NCBI RefSeq assembly: GCF_017741815.1
Contig: NZ_JAGHMF010000027.1
Location: 62,001-126,000, forward strand
Origin: Rhizobium sp. 16-488-2b
Lineage (GTDB): Bacteria > Pseudomonadota > Alphaproteobacteria > Rhizobiales > Rhizobiaceae
DNA length: 64,000 nucleotides
Reading direction: 5' to 3'
The notes beneath the pieces were generated by a model. It was not told the origin of the DNA, searched no databases, and was given only the letters and a program-made list of their open reading frames with translations. Positions 1-9,770 of the stretch are shown here, one piece after another (the stretch's first letter is position 1; every line of letters begins with the position of its first letter). The position numbers and the translations under genes were made by a program.

Positions 1-819
1 ACCCTGGCGGCCAAAGAATTGAACCTCACTCAGAGCGCTGTCAGTCGACAGATCCGCGCGCTGGAGGATCAACTCGGCGTGGAGCTCTTTCACAGGGAAA
101 AGCAGACGATCAAATTGACGATCGGAGGAGAGGGGTACGCCCGTGAAATTCGCGACGCTCTCTTCAAGATCAGCGCGGCTTCGCTCAATCTCCGGGCAAA
201 TCCCTATGGAGGGACGCTTAATCTCGCAATCCTCCCGACATTCGGCACGCGGTGGCTCGCACCGCGTCTTCCGGAGTTCCTGGCACAGAATCCGGGCATA
301 ACGATTAATCTCGTCACAAAAATCACCGCGTTCGATTTCCGTTTGGAACCTGTCGACGCTGCGATTCATTTCGGCCGACCAGAGTGGAGCAGCGGGGAGT
401 TGGCGCTGCTTCGTCACGAGATCGTGGTGCCAGCCTGCAGTCCGCAACTGCGGGATCAGTTCGAATTTTCGGAGCCGGCCGATGTTCGGAAGGCGCCTCT
501 CCTGCATCTTTCCAGCCGACCAGATGCCTGGGAGCGTTGGATGGTGATCAATGGCGTATCGCCCGATTCCGTCCATGGCATGCTCTTCGATCAGTTCGCA
601 ACGGCAACTCAAGCTGCGGTTGCCGGCGTTGGGGTTGCATTGCTGCCGAGGTTTCTTATCGAGGAAGAGCTGGCGTCTGGGAAGCTGGTATGTGCCCTCG
701 ACCTCCAGATGAAAAGCGCAGAGGCATACTATCTTGTTTGGCCCTCCGATCGTGCTTCGCATCCTCCGCTGCAGGCTTTCAAGAAATGGATTCTAGCGGA
801 GACAGCGGATCAACGTTGA
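1..819 (+). CDS. LysR-family transcriptional regulator, 5' end missing
   Basis: The reading frame is open from the first base of the window, and the TTG at 19 lies inside the helix-turn-helix (LNLTQSAVSRQIRALE), so the true start is upstream of the window. About 272 codons are present: the rest of the winged helix, then the LysR substrate-binding domain (about residues 60-265). The layout resembles GcvA-type LysR proteins. The gene lies 123 bp upstream of, and in the same direction as, the aminoadipate operon, and an ATTCC-N5-GGAAT site sits just after its stop codon. It is therefore the likely activator of that operon. Family assignment is firm; the regulatory role is inferred from position, and the inducer is unknown. 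Confidence 0.9.
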   Translation, partial: TLAAKELNLTQSAVSRQIRALEDQLGVELFHREKQTIKLTIGGEGYAREIRDALFKISAASLNLRANPYGGTLNLAILPTFGTRWLAPRLPEFLAQNPGITINLVTKITAFDFRLEPVDAAIHFGRPEWSSGELALLRHEIVVPACSPQLRDQFEFSEPADVRKAPLLHLSSRPDAWERWMVINGVSPDSVHGMLFDQFATATQAAVAGVGVALLPRFLIEEELASGKLVCALDLQMKSAEAYYLVWPSDRASHPPLQAFKKWILAETADQR

Positions 820-827
820 TTGGTCCT

Positions 828-842
828 ATTCCCAAGCGGAAT
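828..842. promoter_or_regulatory. Candidate LysR box upstream of hglS
   Basis: A perfect inverted repeat, ATTCC-CAAGC-GGAAT, which also satisfies the T-N11-A spacing typical of LysR-type operators (T829 to A841). It lies between the LysR stop codon and the hglS start, about 100 bp upstream of that start. Binding by this LysR protein is inferred. Confidence 0.45.
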
Positions 843-942
843 GACATCTGACGGATCGATTGATTGCTGTTGGCATTTTCCGGATGAATACTCCTCTGCA
901 TCATGAGCCCCGGGAATGAGGGCATCGACAGAGGAGGCCGTT

Positions 943-2358
943 ATGACAACGCAATTCGCGCATCCCGACGACATTCGTACACGCTTTTCCAAAGCGATGT
1001 CCGAGATGTATCGCAATGAGGTGCCGCAATATGGGACCTTGATGGAACTCGTTTCGGACGTGAACGATGCGACATTGGCGAATGATCCTGCGCTTCAGGA
1101 GGCGATGGTCAGAAATGACGAGCTGGATCGTCTTGATATCGAGCGTCACGGCGCGATCCGTCTCGGGACGGCTGAAGAGCTGTTCAATATCCGGCGCGTT
1201 TTCGCGGTCATGGGAATGTATCCGGTAGGATACTACGACCTTTCGGTTGCCGGCATTCCCGTCCACTCAACGGCGTTTCGTCCGGTTGACGATAAAGCGT
1301 TGAGCCGCAATCCTTTCCGTGTGTTCACGTCGCTCCTTCGTCTCGAACTCATCGAGGACGAAGCCCTTCGTGCCGAGGCCGCCGAGATTCTCGGGCGCCG
1401 GCAGATCTTCACGGCGCCGGCTTTGGCTCTGGTTGAGAAGGCCGAGGCAGACGGCGGCCTGAGCGATGCCGACGCCGACGATTTCGTCCGCGAGGCCCTT
1501 GAGACATTTCGCTGGCACAACGATGCCACCGTTACGCTTGCCGCATACAAACGCCTTCATGATGCCCATCGCCTTATCGCCGACGTCGTGAGCTTCAAAG
1601 GGCCGCACATCAACCACCTGACACCGCGCACGCTCGATATCGATGCCGTCCAGGCAGAAATGCCGAAGCGCGGGATTTCCCCTAAGGCCGTAATCGAGGG
1701 GCCGCCGCGGCGCAAATGCGCGATCCTCCTGCGTCAGACGAGTTTCAAGGCCTTGGAAGAGGGCATCAATTTCAAGCCGTCCGAGGACCAGCAGTCGAGC
1801 GGAATGCACACCGCGCGATTCGGCGAGATCGAGCAGCGCGGTGTCGCGCTGACTCCGAAGGGCCGCAAGCTTTACGACGATCTTCTTGCGGCGGTCCGGC
1901 GCGATGTACAGGTCGGGGCATCCGGAGGTAAGTCAAAAGACTACAATGTCCAACTGACCGAGACCTTCGGTGAGTTTCCCGACGAATGGGCCGATCTGCG
2001 AAAACAGGAATTGGCGTATTTCCGGTACTCGACAACAGAAAAGGGGAGTCGTTGCTCGCCTCACGACCGCTTGCCGACAACGCTCGATGCTCTGATCGAC
2101 GCCGGCTTTATCCGCTTCGACCCGATCGTTTACGAAGATTTTCTCCCCGTCAGCGCGGCAGGCATTTTCCAGTCGAACCTGGGTACCGACGCGCAGCAGA
2201 ACTACTCTGAACGGTCGAACCGAGATGCATTTGAAAACGGTCTCGGTAGCACTGTGCAAGACGAGCTTGCCCTATATGCGGAGGCTGAGAATCGGTCGTT
2301 GGATCAGACCTATGAAACGCTCGGTCATCCCGAACTCGCGCAGCGTTCGATCGCGTAA
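943..2358 (+). CDS. hglS: 2-oxoadipate dioxygenase/decarboxylase (HglS/YdcJ family)
   Basis: 471 aa, matching the HglS/YdcJ (formerly DUF1338) family, a vicinal-oxygen-chelate-fold Fe(II) enzyme that converts 2-oxoadipate and O2 to D-2-hydroxyglutarate and CO2 in lysine catabolism. Likely metal ligands, by resemblance to the family, are H69 (in ERHGAIRLG), H225 (in PHINHLTPRT) and E295 (in RFGEIEQRG). The ATG at 943 is chosen because GAGGAGG lies 6-12 bases upstream; an in-frame ATG at 916 has no such site. It is the first gene of the operon and is followed after 12 bp by the dehydrogenase for its product, which strongly supports the assignment. Cytoplasmic. Confidence 0.88.
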   Translation: MTTQFAHPDDIRTRFSKAMSEMYRNEVPQYGTLMELVSDVNDATLANDPALQEAMVRNDELDRLDIERHGAIRLGTAEELFNIRRVFAVMGMYPVGYYDLSVAGIPVHSTAFRPVDDKALSRNPFRVFTSLLRLELIEDEALRAEAAEILGRRQIFTAPALALVEKAEADGGLSDADADDFVREALETFRWHNDATVTLAAYKRLHDAHRLIADVVSFKGPHINHLTPRTLDIDAVQAEMPKRGISPKAVIEGPPRRKCAILLRQTSFKALEEGINFKPSEDQQSSGMHTARFGEIEQRGVALTPKGRKLYDDLLAAVRRDVQVGASGGKSKDYNVQLTETFGEFPDEWADLRKQELAYFRYSTTEKGSRCSPHDRLPTTLDALIDAGFIRFDPIVYEDFLPVSAAGIFQSNLGTDAQQNYSERSNRDAFENGLGSTVQDELALYAEAENRSLDQTYETLGHPELAQRSIA

Positions 2359-2370
2359 GGGGTGACTTCG

Positions 2371-5300
2371 ATGCCTGCGCGCGAAACGGAGCGAAATCAA
2401 CAGGCGTTCAAACGCTTTTCCACAACGCTGGTGCGCGCCGGCTTTAAAGGCGAGACAGTCAGCGACCTCGGATCTCTGACTGTCTATTCAACTGACAACA
2501 GCATCTATCAGGTCCGCCCGATGGGCGTGGCCTTCCCGAGATCTGCCGACGATCTGGTGATCTTGGTTAAGTGTGCCGGCGAAACGGGAATCCCGCTTTC
2601 CGCTCGCGGCGGCGGAACGGGCACCAACGGCCAATCTCTGACCAGCGGTGTCGTGGTTGATCTCTCGCGCCATATGAATGGCATCGAGGGTCTCGATCTG
2701 GCCGCTGGGACGGTCACCGTCCAGCCAGGCGTCGTTCTCAACGAACTCAATGCGTTTCTCGAGCCGCACGGTTATTTCTTCCCGCCCACGGTTTCGACGG
2801 CATCTCGCGCGACGATCGGTGGGATGATCGGAACCGATGCCTCGGGAAAAGGCTCGCGCATATACGGCAAGACGTCAGACTACCTGCATTCACTCGAGAT
2901 CGTGCTCTCGGATGGCAGCGCTTCTAAAATCGAGGACCTCGACCTTGCGACTGCGCGCCTCGTGGCGCAACAGGATTCACTTGTCGGTCGAGCCTACCGC
3001 GAAGTTCTGCGCGTCATTTCGGAAAACGTCGAGGAGATTGCATCGGCGTTCCCCAAAATGAATCGCGGTCTCACGGGATACAACCTTCAAAGCGTCCTGA
3101 AAGACGATGGGAAAGTACGGCTCGCTTACTTGCTGGCAGGTTCCGAAGGAACATTGGCGTTCACGACGTCGGTGACCCTGAGAATTTTGCGCCGTCCGAA
3201 GCTGAAGGCGCTCGTTCCGATACGCTACGCGCACTTCCAGACGGCGCTTGAGGATGTTTTGCTTCTTTTGGACGCAAATCCCTCGGCGGTCGAAATCATC
3301 GACGACAAGGTTCTGACCCTGGCACAGCAGGATCCTGTCTGGTCATCGATCGAAGCGGTGCTCGGAAGTGATGCAAGGGTCGCCGTCGGCGGTCTGAATT
3401 TCGTAGAGTTCCTAGCTGACGACGAAGACGAACTGCAGCGCAAGCTCGATAGTTTGGCCGGGCAACTCGCTCAGCGCTCGCACCTCTTTATCGACTGGAG
3501 GATTGTCACCGACTCAAAGCTTATTGCCGAGCTTTGGTCTCTTCGGGAAAAGTCCGTCGGCCTGCTCGGCAGGCTTTCGCCGACAAAGCAAGGCATCGCG
3601 TTCGTCGAAGATACGGCTGTTCCACCGGAAAGGCTCCCTGACTTTGTCCGCGAGTTCCGAGACGTATTGGACAGTCATGGCGTGACCTACGGCATGTATG
3701 GCCACGCCGATGTCGGTTGCCTTCACGTTCGGCCCGCGCTCAACATGCGTGATCCTCGCGATGCCGCCCTCATTCGTCCCATCAGTGACGCAATCGCGTC
3801 TTTGTCGAAGAAATACGGCGGCCTCCTGTGGGGCGAACACGGCCGCGGCTATCGAGGCGAATACTCGCCGTTCTTCTTTGGAGACAGGCTTTACCGGGAA
3901 CTTTGTTCAATCAAGCGCGTCTTCGACCCTTCGAACCTGTTCAATCCCGGAAAACTCGCGTCGCCCACGGGCGAGGGGATCGATGCGATCGACACGGTCT
4001 CGTTTCGTGGAGAGTTCGATCGTCAAATCGACGCGACCCATGCGAAGGCTTTCGATCGCGCTCTAGCGTGCAACGGCAATGGCGCGTGCTTCAACTGGGA
4101 CAAATCCGATCCCATGTGTCCGTCCTACAAAGCGACACGCGACCGAAACCAGTCTCCAAAGGGGCGCGCGGCCCTCATCCGTGAATGGGCTCGTTTGCGG
4201 TCTCTTAATGGCACGAGTCGCACGGCAGCCGAACTGTCCGGCGTCGAGGAGGCATTGAAACAAAGCCTTTCGACATGTCTCTCCTGCAAGGCGTGCTCGA
4301 GCCAGTGTCCGATCAAGGTCGACATACCTTCGATGAAGGCGCAATTTCTGCATAACTACTATCGCCGACGGCGCAGGCCGTTCCGGCACCATCTACTATC
4401 GCAAAGCGAAAATGCATTCCGCATTGCGCGACGGCTTCCGAAGATTGCGAATATTGCCAAAGCGGCAATGAGCTTCTGCGGAGGGGATCGTCTGACTAGA
4501 TTGGTCGATCTCCCTGACTTCTATCCTGCCAAAGCTTCGCGTCCGACCCTTGGCGACCCTGAACGCCTCTTGAATCTTCCGGACGATGAGAAGCAGCGAA
4601 CGGTTATTCTGCTCGAAGATACTTTTACGAGTTCCTTTGACGGCGGTGTGGTGAGCGCGTCATACGCGCTTCTCGAACGGCTTGGTTACAAGGTCTGGCG
4701 TGAACCGCCGATGGCCAATGGGAAGGCCGCTTACGTCATCGGAAATCTGGAAGCTTTCGAAAAAACCGCGCGTGCAGCGATATTGCGGCAGGAGACGCTT
4801 CTGGCAACAGGCATTTCCGTTATCGGCATCGAGCCGGTAACGACCCTGATGCATGACCATGAATACAAATCCTACCGTGCAGACAGCGCAACGTCCGCTG
4901 TTATCCTCACGTTCGAAGATTTTCTACTTCGGGAGATAAAGAGCGATCGCATCTCGATCTCTACCCTCCCAGCGAATAAGCAGAACTACTCCCTGTTCCT
5001 GCACTGCACGGAGAAAACCGCCAGACCATCTGCCGCTGCAAGTTGGATCGAGATCTTCACGTTCTTCGGCGCGGATGCGACATATGTTCCGACAGGTTGC
5101 TGCGGCATGGCCGGAATGTTCGGACACGAAATCGAACACCAAGCAATGTCCAAAAAGCTCTTCTCTATGAGCTGGGCGGAGAAACTGGACGGTCTAAAAG
5201 GCAGCATTCCTCTCATTACCGGGTTCTCTTGCCGCTGTCAGACAGAGCGTCTGACAAACATGGAAGCGCGGCACCCGGTTGAGGCCCTCTTGCAGATTGT

Positions 5301-5394
5301 CAGCGGCGTGCCCGCGTCCGGTCATGCGCTGACGAGACAAAACACACTCAAATCCACACAATCAGATTATGAAAGGAATGGTCATGTCGACTAA
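2371..5394 (+). CDS. FAD/Fe-S D-2-hydroxyglutarate dehydrogenase (YdiJ-like)
   Basis: 1007 aa with three modules. An N-terminal PCMH-type FAD-binding domain (about residues 25-240) carries a glycine-rich SARGGGTGTNGQ stretch. An FAD-linked oxidase C-terminal domain runs to about residue 540. A ferredoxin-like Fe-S region includes a C636-x2-C639-x2-C642-x3-C646-P cluster and is followed by a CCG-type cysteine region (GCCGMAG near residue 910). This is the layout of YdiJ-type D-2-hydroxyglutarate dehydrogenases, which yield 2-oxoglutarate and pass electrons to a quinone or other acceptor. The ATG at 2371 is preferred over the GTG at 2362 because AAGGGG sits 8 bp upstream. Following hglS directly, it would consume the HglS product. 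D-lactate or other 2-hydroxyacid activity cannot be excluded from sequence. Confidence 0.85.
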   Translation: MPARETERNQQAFKRFSTTLVRAGFKGETVSDLGSLTVYSTDNSIYQVRPMGVAFPRSADDLVILVKCAGETGIPLSARGGGTGTNGQSLTSGVVVDLSRHMNGIEGLDLAAGTVTVQPGVVLNELNAFLEPHGYFFPPTVSTASRATIGGMIGTDASGKGSRIYGKTSDYLHSLEIVLSDGSASKIEDLDLATARLVAQQDSLVGRAYREVLRVISENVEEIASAFPKMNRGLTGYNLQSVLKDDGKVRLAYLLAGSEGTLAFTTSVTLRILRRPKLKALVPIRYAHFQTALEDVLLLLDANPSAVEIIDDKVLTLAQQDPVWSSIEAVLGSDARVAVGGLNFVEFLADDEDELQRKLDSLAGQLAQRSHLFIDWRIVTDSKLIAELWSLREKSVGLLGRLSPTKQGIAFVEDTAVPPERLPDFVREFRDVLDSHGVTYGMYGHADVGCLHVRPALNMRDPRDAALIRPISDAIASLSKKYGGLLWGEHGRGYRGEYSPFFFGDRLYRELCSIKRVFDPSNLFNPGKLASPTGEGIDAIDTVSFRGEFDRQIDATHAKAFDRALACNGNGACFNWDKSDPMCPSYKATRDRNQSPKGRAALIREWARLRSLNGTSRTAAELSGVEEALKQSLSTCLSCKACSSQCPIKVDIPSMKAQFLHNYYRRRRRPFRHHLLSQSENAFRIARRLPKIANIAKAAMSFCGGDRLTRLVDLPDFYPAKASRPTLGDPERLLNLPDDEKQRTVILLEDTFTSSFDGGVVSASYALLERLGYKVWREPPMANGKAAYVIGNLEAFEKTARAAILRQETLLATGISVIGIEPVTTLMHDHEYKSYRADSATSAVILTFEDFLLREIKSDRISISTLPANKQNYSLFLHCTEKTARPSAAASWIEIFTFFGADATYVPTGCCGMAGMFGHEIEHQAMSKKLFSMSWAEKLDGLKGSIPLITGFSCRCQTERLTNMEARHPVEALLQIVSGVPASGHALTRQNTLKSTQSDYERNGHVD

Positions 5395-6946
5395 CGCACT
5401 TCAAAAAGGAGCAGGCGCATCGAGCCTGCCGTTGAAAACAGTCACCGACAAGCTCCTTACAGAACTTGGGATCGCGCCGGAAGCATATGCCAAGGGCGAG
5501 ATTCGCGCTCGGACACCGATTACAGGTGAGACCCTTGGTCAGATTGCCAGCATCACCCGTGATGAGGCTTCCGCAATCGTTGAAAAATCTCATCAGTCAT
5601 TTCTCGAATGGCGTGACGTGCCGGGCCCACAACGTGGCGAATTGATCAGGCTTTTGGGTGAGGAACTGCGCGCGAACAAGGAGGCTCTGGGCCAGCTTGT
5701 TTCCATCGAGGTCGGCAAAATCACGTCCGAAGGTCTGGGCGAAATTCAGGAAATGATCGATATCTGCGATTTCGCAGTCGGTCTATCGCGCCAGCTCTAC
5801 GGTCTGACGATCGCGACCGAGCGTGCCGACCACCGCATGATGGAAACTTGGCACCCACTCGGTGTTATCGGCATTATAACGGCCTTCAATTTCCCGGTTG
5901 CGGTTTGGGCCTGGAACGCGGCACTGGCGCTGGTTTGCGGAAACAGCGTCGTCTGGAAGCCGTCCGAGAAGACAATGCTGACCGCTCTTGCGACCCAGGC
6001 TATCTTCGAGAAAGCGCTCAAGCGCTTTAAGGCTCAGGGTGGTCAGGCTCCCGAAGGTCTTGCTCAGATGATTATCGGCCGCCGTGACGTCGGCGAGGTT
6101 CTCGTCGAAGACCATCGCGTTCCTCTCGTATCGGCGACGGGCTCAACGGCGATGGGCCGTGCGGTCGGGCCGAAGCTCGCCCAGCGTTTCGCCCGCGCAA
6201 TTCTGGAGCTCGGTGGAAACAACGCCGCTATCGTTTCGCCGACAGCGGATCTCGACCTTACCCTGCGTGGCGTTGCCTTCGCAGCAATGGGGACCGCCGG
6301 CCAGCGTTGCACATCGCTGCGCCGCTTGTTCGTTCATGAAAGCGTCTACGATAGCTTCGTCGACAGGCTGACGAAGGCCTACGCCTCCGTCTCTGTCGGA
6401 AATCCGCTCGAAGGCAATCTCGTCGGTCCGCTGATCGACAGGCTCGCCTTTGACGCTATGCAATCCGCACTGCAGGCCGCTCAGGCAGCAGGTGGAAAGG
6501 TAAGTGGTGGCGAGCGTCTTAGCGCCGAAAGCGAAGAAGCCTACTACGTGCGTCCGGCACTGGTCGAAATGCCAAGCCAGCTTGGCCCCGTAAAAGACGA
6601 GACATTCGCTCCGATCCTCTACGTCATGAAATACAGCGCGTTCAACGACGTCTTGCGACTGCATAACGCAGTGCCCCAGGGTCTTTCCTCGTCAATCTTC
6701 ACAAATGATATGCGTGAAGCTGAGCTGTTCATCTCCGCTCGTGGCTCGGATTGCGGTATCGCCAATGTCAACATCGGTCCGTCCGGTGCAGAAATCGGTG
6801 GCGCCTTTGGCGGCGAGAAGGAAACTGGCGGCGGCCGTGAATCCGGCTCGGACGCGTGGAAGGCCTACATGCGCCGCGCAACCAACACGATCAACTATGG
6901 CCGCACCCTGCCGCTCGCGCAGGGCGTCAAGTTCGACATCGAGTAG
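5384..6946 (+). CDS. amaB: Aminoadipate-semialdehyde / piperideine-6-carboxylate dehydrogenase (ALDH7 type)
   Basis: 520 aa aldehyde dehydrogenase of the antiquitin/ALDH7 group. It should oxidise 2-aminoadipate 6-semialdehyde (in equilibrium with piperideine-6-carboxylate) to 2-aminoadipate with NAD+. Seen: ITAFNFPVAVWAWN in the cofactor/active-site loop, LELGGNN with general base E275, and GTAGQRCTSLRR with nucleophile C309, the last two characteristic of ALDH7. The ATG at 5384 follows GAAAGGA at a good distance; in-frame ATGs at 5369 and 5378 do not. The gene overlaps the upstream stop by 11 bp, so translation is probably coupled. Its product feeds the next gene, an aminotransferase. Confidence 0.87.
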   Translation: MSTNALQKGAGASSLPLKTVTDKLLTELGIAPEAYAKGEIRARTPITGETLGQIASITRDEASAIVEKSHQSFLEWRDVPGPQRGELIRLLGEELRANKEALGQLVSIEVGKITSEGLGEIQEMIDICDFAVGLSRQLYGLTIATERADHRMMETWHPLGVIGIITAFNFPVAVWAWNAALALVCGNSVVWKPSEKTMLTALATQAIFEKALKRFKAQGGQAPEGLAQMIIGRRDVGEVLVEDHRVPLVSATGSTAMGRAVGPKLAQRFARAILELGGNNAAIVSPTADLDLTLRGVAFAAMGTAGQRCTSLRRLFVHESVYDSFVDRLTKAYASVSVGNPLEGNLVGPLIDRLAFDAMQSALQAAQAAGGKVSGGERLSAESEEAYYVRPALVEMPSQLGPVKDETFAPILYVMKYSAFNDVLRLHNAVPQGLSSSIFTNDMREAELFISARGSDCGIANVNIGPSGAEIGGAFGGEKETGGGRESGSDAWKAYMRRATNTINYGRTLPLAQGVKFDIE

Positions 6947-6955
6947 GACCGAACG

Positions 6956-8182
6956 ATGGACACTGTCGTCAACAGCTCACATTTCCGGCCAGCCGAAAGG
7001 CTGGTCGAGATCGGCGTCTCCGAGATCCTGAAGATCACCGGCCATGCCAACGAACTGAAGAAACAAGGTCGCGATGTCATCATTCTCGGTGCGGGCGAAC
7101 CGGACTTCGACACGCCCGACAACATCAAGGAGGCCGCGGTTAGAGCGATCGCGGCTGGCCAGACGAAGTACACCGCCCTCGACGGTACCGCAGAGCTAAA
7201 GGCGGCAATCCGGCACAAGTTCAAGACCGAAAACGGTCTGGAATTCGAGCAGAACCAGATAACTGTCGCGGCCGGCGCCAAGCAGGTGATCTACAACGCG
7301 ATGATGGCGACGCTCAATCCGGGCGATGAGGTGATCATCCCGACGCCGTTCTGGGTAACCTATGCGGACATCGTGCTGATCGCCGGCGGCAAGCCCGTTC
7401 TCGTCCCCTGCAGGGAAGAGAACGGCTTTCGTTTGTCGCCGAGTGATCTCGAGGCGGCGATAACGCCGAAAACGCGTTGGCTGATGTTGAATTCTCCGTC
7501 GAACCCTTCCGGCGCGGCCTATTCGGCTGAACAATATCGCCCGCTCCTCGACATCCTGCTGCGTCATCCGCAAGTCTGGCTGATGGTGGACGATATGTAC
7601 GAGCATATCGTCTATGGCGACTTTGAGTTCGTCACTCCGGCGGCGATCGAACCTAGGCTTGCCGCACGAACACTGACGATCAACGGCGTATCGAAGGCCT
7701 ACGCCATGACGGGCTGGCGTATCGGATATGCCGGAGGGCCGACGGAGCTTATCAGATCGATGGCGATCGTTCAGAGCCAGTCGACTTCCTGCCCGTCGTC
7801 GGTCAGCCAGGCTGCTGCCGTCGAAGCGCTCACGGGCTCCCAGGATATTCTTGCGCCGCGCCGCGCATCCTTCCAGCAGCGCCGCGACGTCGTTGTCAGT
7901 GCCCTGAACAACATCGTCGGCATAAGCTGCCGCGTTCCGGACGGCGCTTTCTACACCTATGCGAGCGTCGAAGGTCTGATTGGGCGCAAAACGCCGACGG
8001 GAGACGTCATCGATAGCGATTCTGCTTTTGCATCCTATCTGCTCCGGGCAGCAGACGTCGCCGTCGTCCCTGGCTCCGCGTTCGGCTTGGCGCCATACTT
8101 CCGGATTTCCTACGCCACTTCAATGGAGGAATTGGTGGAAGCCTGCCGGCGCATCAGCGTCGCAGCATTGCACCTGCAGTAA
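6956..8182 (+). CDS. Class I/II PLP-dependent aminotransferase, probably 2-aminoadipate transaminase
   Basis: 408 aa fold-type I aminotransferase close to the aspartate aminotransferase Ib group. The PLP lysine is K247 in GVSKAYAMTGWRIGYAGG; SPSNPSG and the C-terminal RISYA arginine motif that binds the substrate carboxylate are also present. Nine bases separate it from the preceding stop. Similarity alone would give aspartate or prephenate aminotransferase. The operon, which lacks only the 2-aminoadipate to 2-oxoadipate step between amaB and hglS, points to aminoadipate as substrate with 2-oxoglutarate as acceptor. Family certain, substrate inferred. Confidence 0.82.
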   Translation: MDTVVNSSHFRPAERLVEIGVSEILKITGHANELKKQGRDVIILGAGEPDFDTPDNIKEAAVRAIAAGQTKYTALDGTAELKAAIRHKFKTENGLEFEQNQITVAAGAKQVIYNAMMATLNPGDEVIIPTPFWVTYADIVLIAGGKPVLVPCREENGFRLSPSDLEAAITPKTRWLMLNSPSNPSGAAYSAEQYRPLLDILLRHPQVWLMVDDMYEHIVYGDFEFVTPAAIEPRLAARTLTINGVSKAYAMTGWRIGYAGGPTELIRSMAIVQSQSTSCPSSVSQAAAVEALTGSQDILAPRRASFQQRRDVVVSALNNIVGISCRVPDGAFYTYASVEGLIGRKTPTGDVIDSDSAFASYLLRAADVAVVPGSAFGLAPYFRISYATSMEELVEACRRISVAALHLQ

Positions 8183-8339
8183 GGTCGCCCGCCGGGCCGG
8201 GCGTTGGGACCTGGCCTGTCGACTTTTATGCACCGGCCTCGATGGTTCGCCGATGCAACCCAGAAATCGCCAAATGTTGGTTGGGTCGCCGGTCAGCGAG
8301 CCCCTCACTTGTCGCCTATCGCTTAGGGAGGTCTTGAAG

Positions 8340-9770
8340 ATGGATCAATTAGCATCCAACAAAACTACACAGACGACAACATTCCTCGAAAGCGTCGATG
8401 CCTACATCGATAGCGCCATGGGCCATTTGAACCTCTCCGATGGATTGGCAGAGCGTATCAAGGCCTGCAATTCGACTTACACCGTCCGTTTCGGCGTGAG
8501 ACTGCGCGGGCGGATGTTCAGTTTTGTCGGCTGGCGATCAGTCCACAGCGAACATGTCGAACCAGCAAAGGGTGGCATCCGGTACTCCATCCACTCCGAC
8601 CAGGAAGAAGTTGAAGCGCTCGCGGCGTTGATGAGCCTGAAATGCGCCGTGGTCGATGTTCCCTTTGGCGGATCGAAAGGAGCGCTTAAGATAAATCCTG
8701 CGGATTGGGATGCACACGAACTGGAGCGTATCACCCGCCGCTTTACGCAAGAGCTCGCGAAAAGGAATCTGATTTGCCCAGGCCGGAATGTTCCTGCACC
8801 CGATATGGGAACAGGTGAGCGTGAGATGGCCTGGATGGCCGACGAATACAAGAGAACCGGCGCGTCTGACATCGTGAATGCAAATGCATGCGTAACGGGC
8901 AAACCACTGGCACGGGGCGGGATCGCAGGGCGCACCGAGGCGACCGGCCGAGGTGTCCAGTATGCGATCCAAAGCTACCTTCGCGACTTGAACGAAAATG
9001 GTGTCGATGGTCGCCGAAATCTTGCAGAGATGACTGTGATCGTGCAGGGCTTCGGAAACGTCGGCTATCATGCCGCAAAATTCCTACATGAGAATGATGG
9101 TGCGAAGATCGTCGCGATCGTTGAGCGCGACGGCTATATTTTTAATGACAAAGGCCTGCCTGTCGAAGATGTCAAACGCTATCAGCTCACCCACGGAACA
9201 GTTCTCGGCTTCCCGTCCGCCGAGAGCGTTCAGGATCCGGAAGCGGGTCTTACGCTTGAGTGCGACATCCTTATACCGGCAGCGATGGAAAATGCGATTA
9301 CGGTCCGCAACGCCGACCAGATCAAGGCACGGCTGATCGTCGAAGGTGCGAATGGACCAGTCAGCTTCGACGCCGAAGAGCGTCTCACCGACCGGGGAGT
9401 CGTCGTGCTTCCCGATCTCTTCGTCAATGCTGGAGGCGTTGTCGTCAGTTACTTTGAGTGGGTCAAGAACATAACTCACATACCGTTTGGTCTGATGGAG
9501 CGCCGCCGTCGCGAACGTCGCAATCTTCAGATGACCCAGGCAATGGAGGCGATGACCGAGCGAGCCTTCCCTGCCGACATCAAAGACGAGTTTCTGGAGG
9601 GTGGAGCGGAGATCGACCTCGTTCGCTCCGGATTGGAAGATGTCATGCGTAGCGCCTACGATAATATCTCCGAACTGAAGCGGGCATCGAAGATTATGAC
9701 CTTCCGGACCGCGGCGTATGTCATCGCCATCCGGAAGATTGGTGACGCGTATCAAGCGATCGGAATTTGA
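8340..9770 (+). CDS. Glu/Leu/Phe/Val family dehydrogenase, probable glutamate dehydrogenase
   Basis: 476 aa, two-domain amino acid dehydrogenase: N-terminal substrate domain (KGGIRY, SLKCAVVDVPFGGSKGA with K113, PAPDMGT) and C-terminal Rossmann domain (GFGNVG). The ORF is open upstream, but the ATG at 8340 is preceded by AGGGAGG with 8 bp spacing, and the family consensus begins just after it. A 157-bp gap separates it from the aminotransferase. It may be transcribed with the operon or from its own promoter. In context it would deaminate the glutamate formed by aminoadipate transamination and return 2-oxoglutarate. A catabolic NAD-linked enzyme is likely, but cofactor preference was not determined. 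Confidence 0.85.
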   Translation: MDQLASNKTTQTTTFLESVDAYIDSAMGHLNLSDGLAERIKACNSTYTVRFGVRLRGRMFSFVGWRSVHSEHVEPAKGGIRYSIHSDQEEVEALAALMSLKCAVVDVPFGGSKGALKINPADWDAHELERITRRFTQELAKRNLICPGRNVPAPDMGTGEREMAWMADEYKRTGASDIVNANACVTGKPLARGGIAGRTEATGRGVQYAIQSYLRDLNENGVDGRRNLAEMTVIVQGFGNVGYHAAKFLHENDGAKIVAIVERDGYIFNDKGLPVEDVKRYQLTHGTVLGFPSAESVQDPEAGLTLECDILIPAAMENAITVRNADQIKARLIVEGANGPVSFDAEERLTDRGVVVLPDLFVNAGGVVVSYFEWVKNITHIPFGLMERRRRERRNLQMTQAMEAMTERAFPADIKDEFLEGGAEIDLVRSGLEDVMRSAYDNISELKRASKIMTFRTAAYVIAIRKIGDAYQAIGI

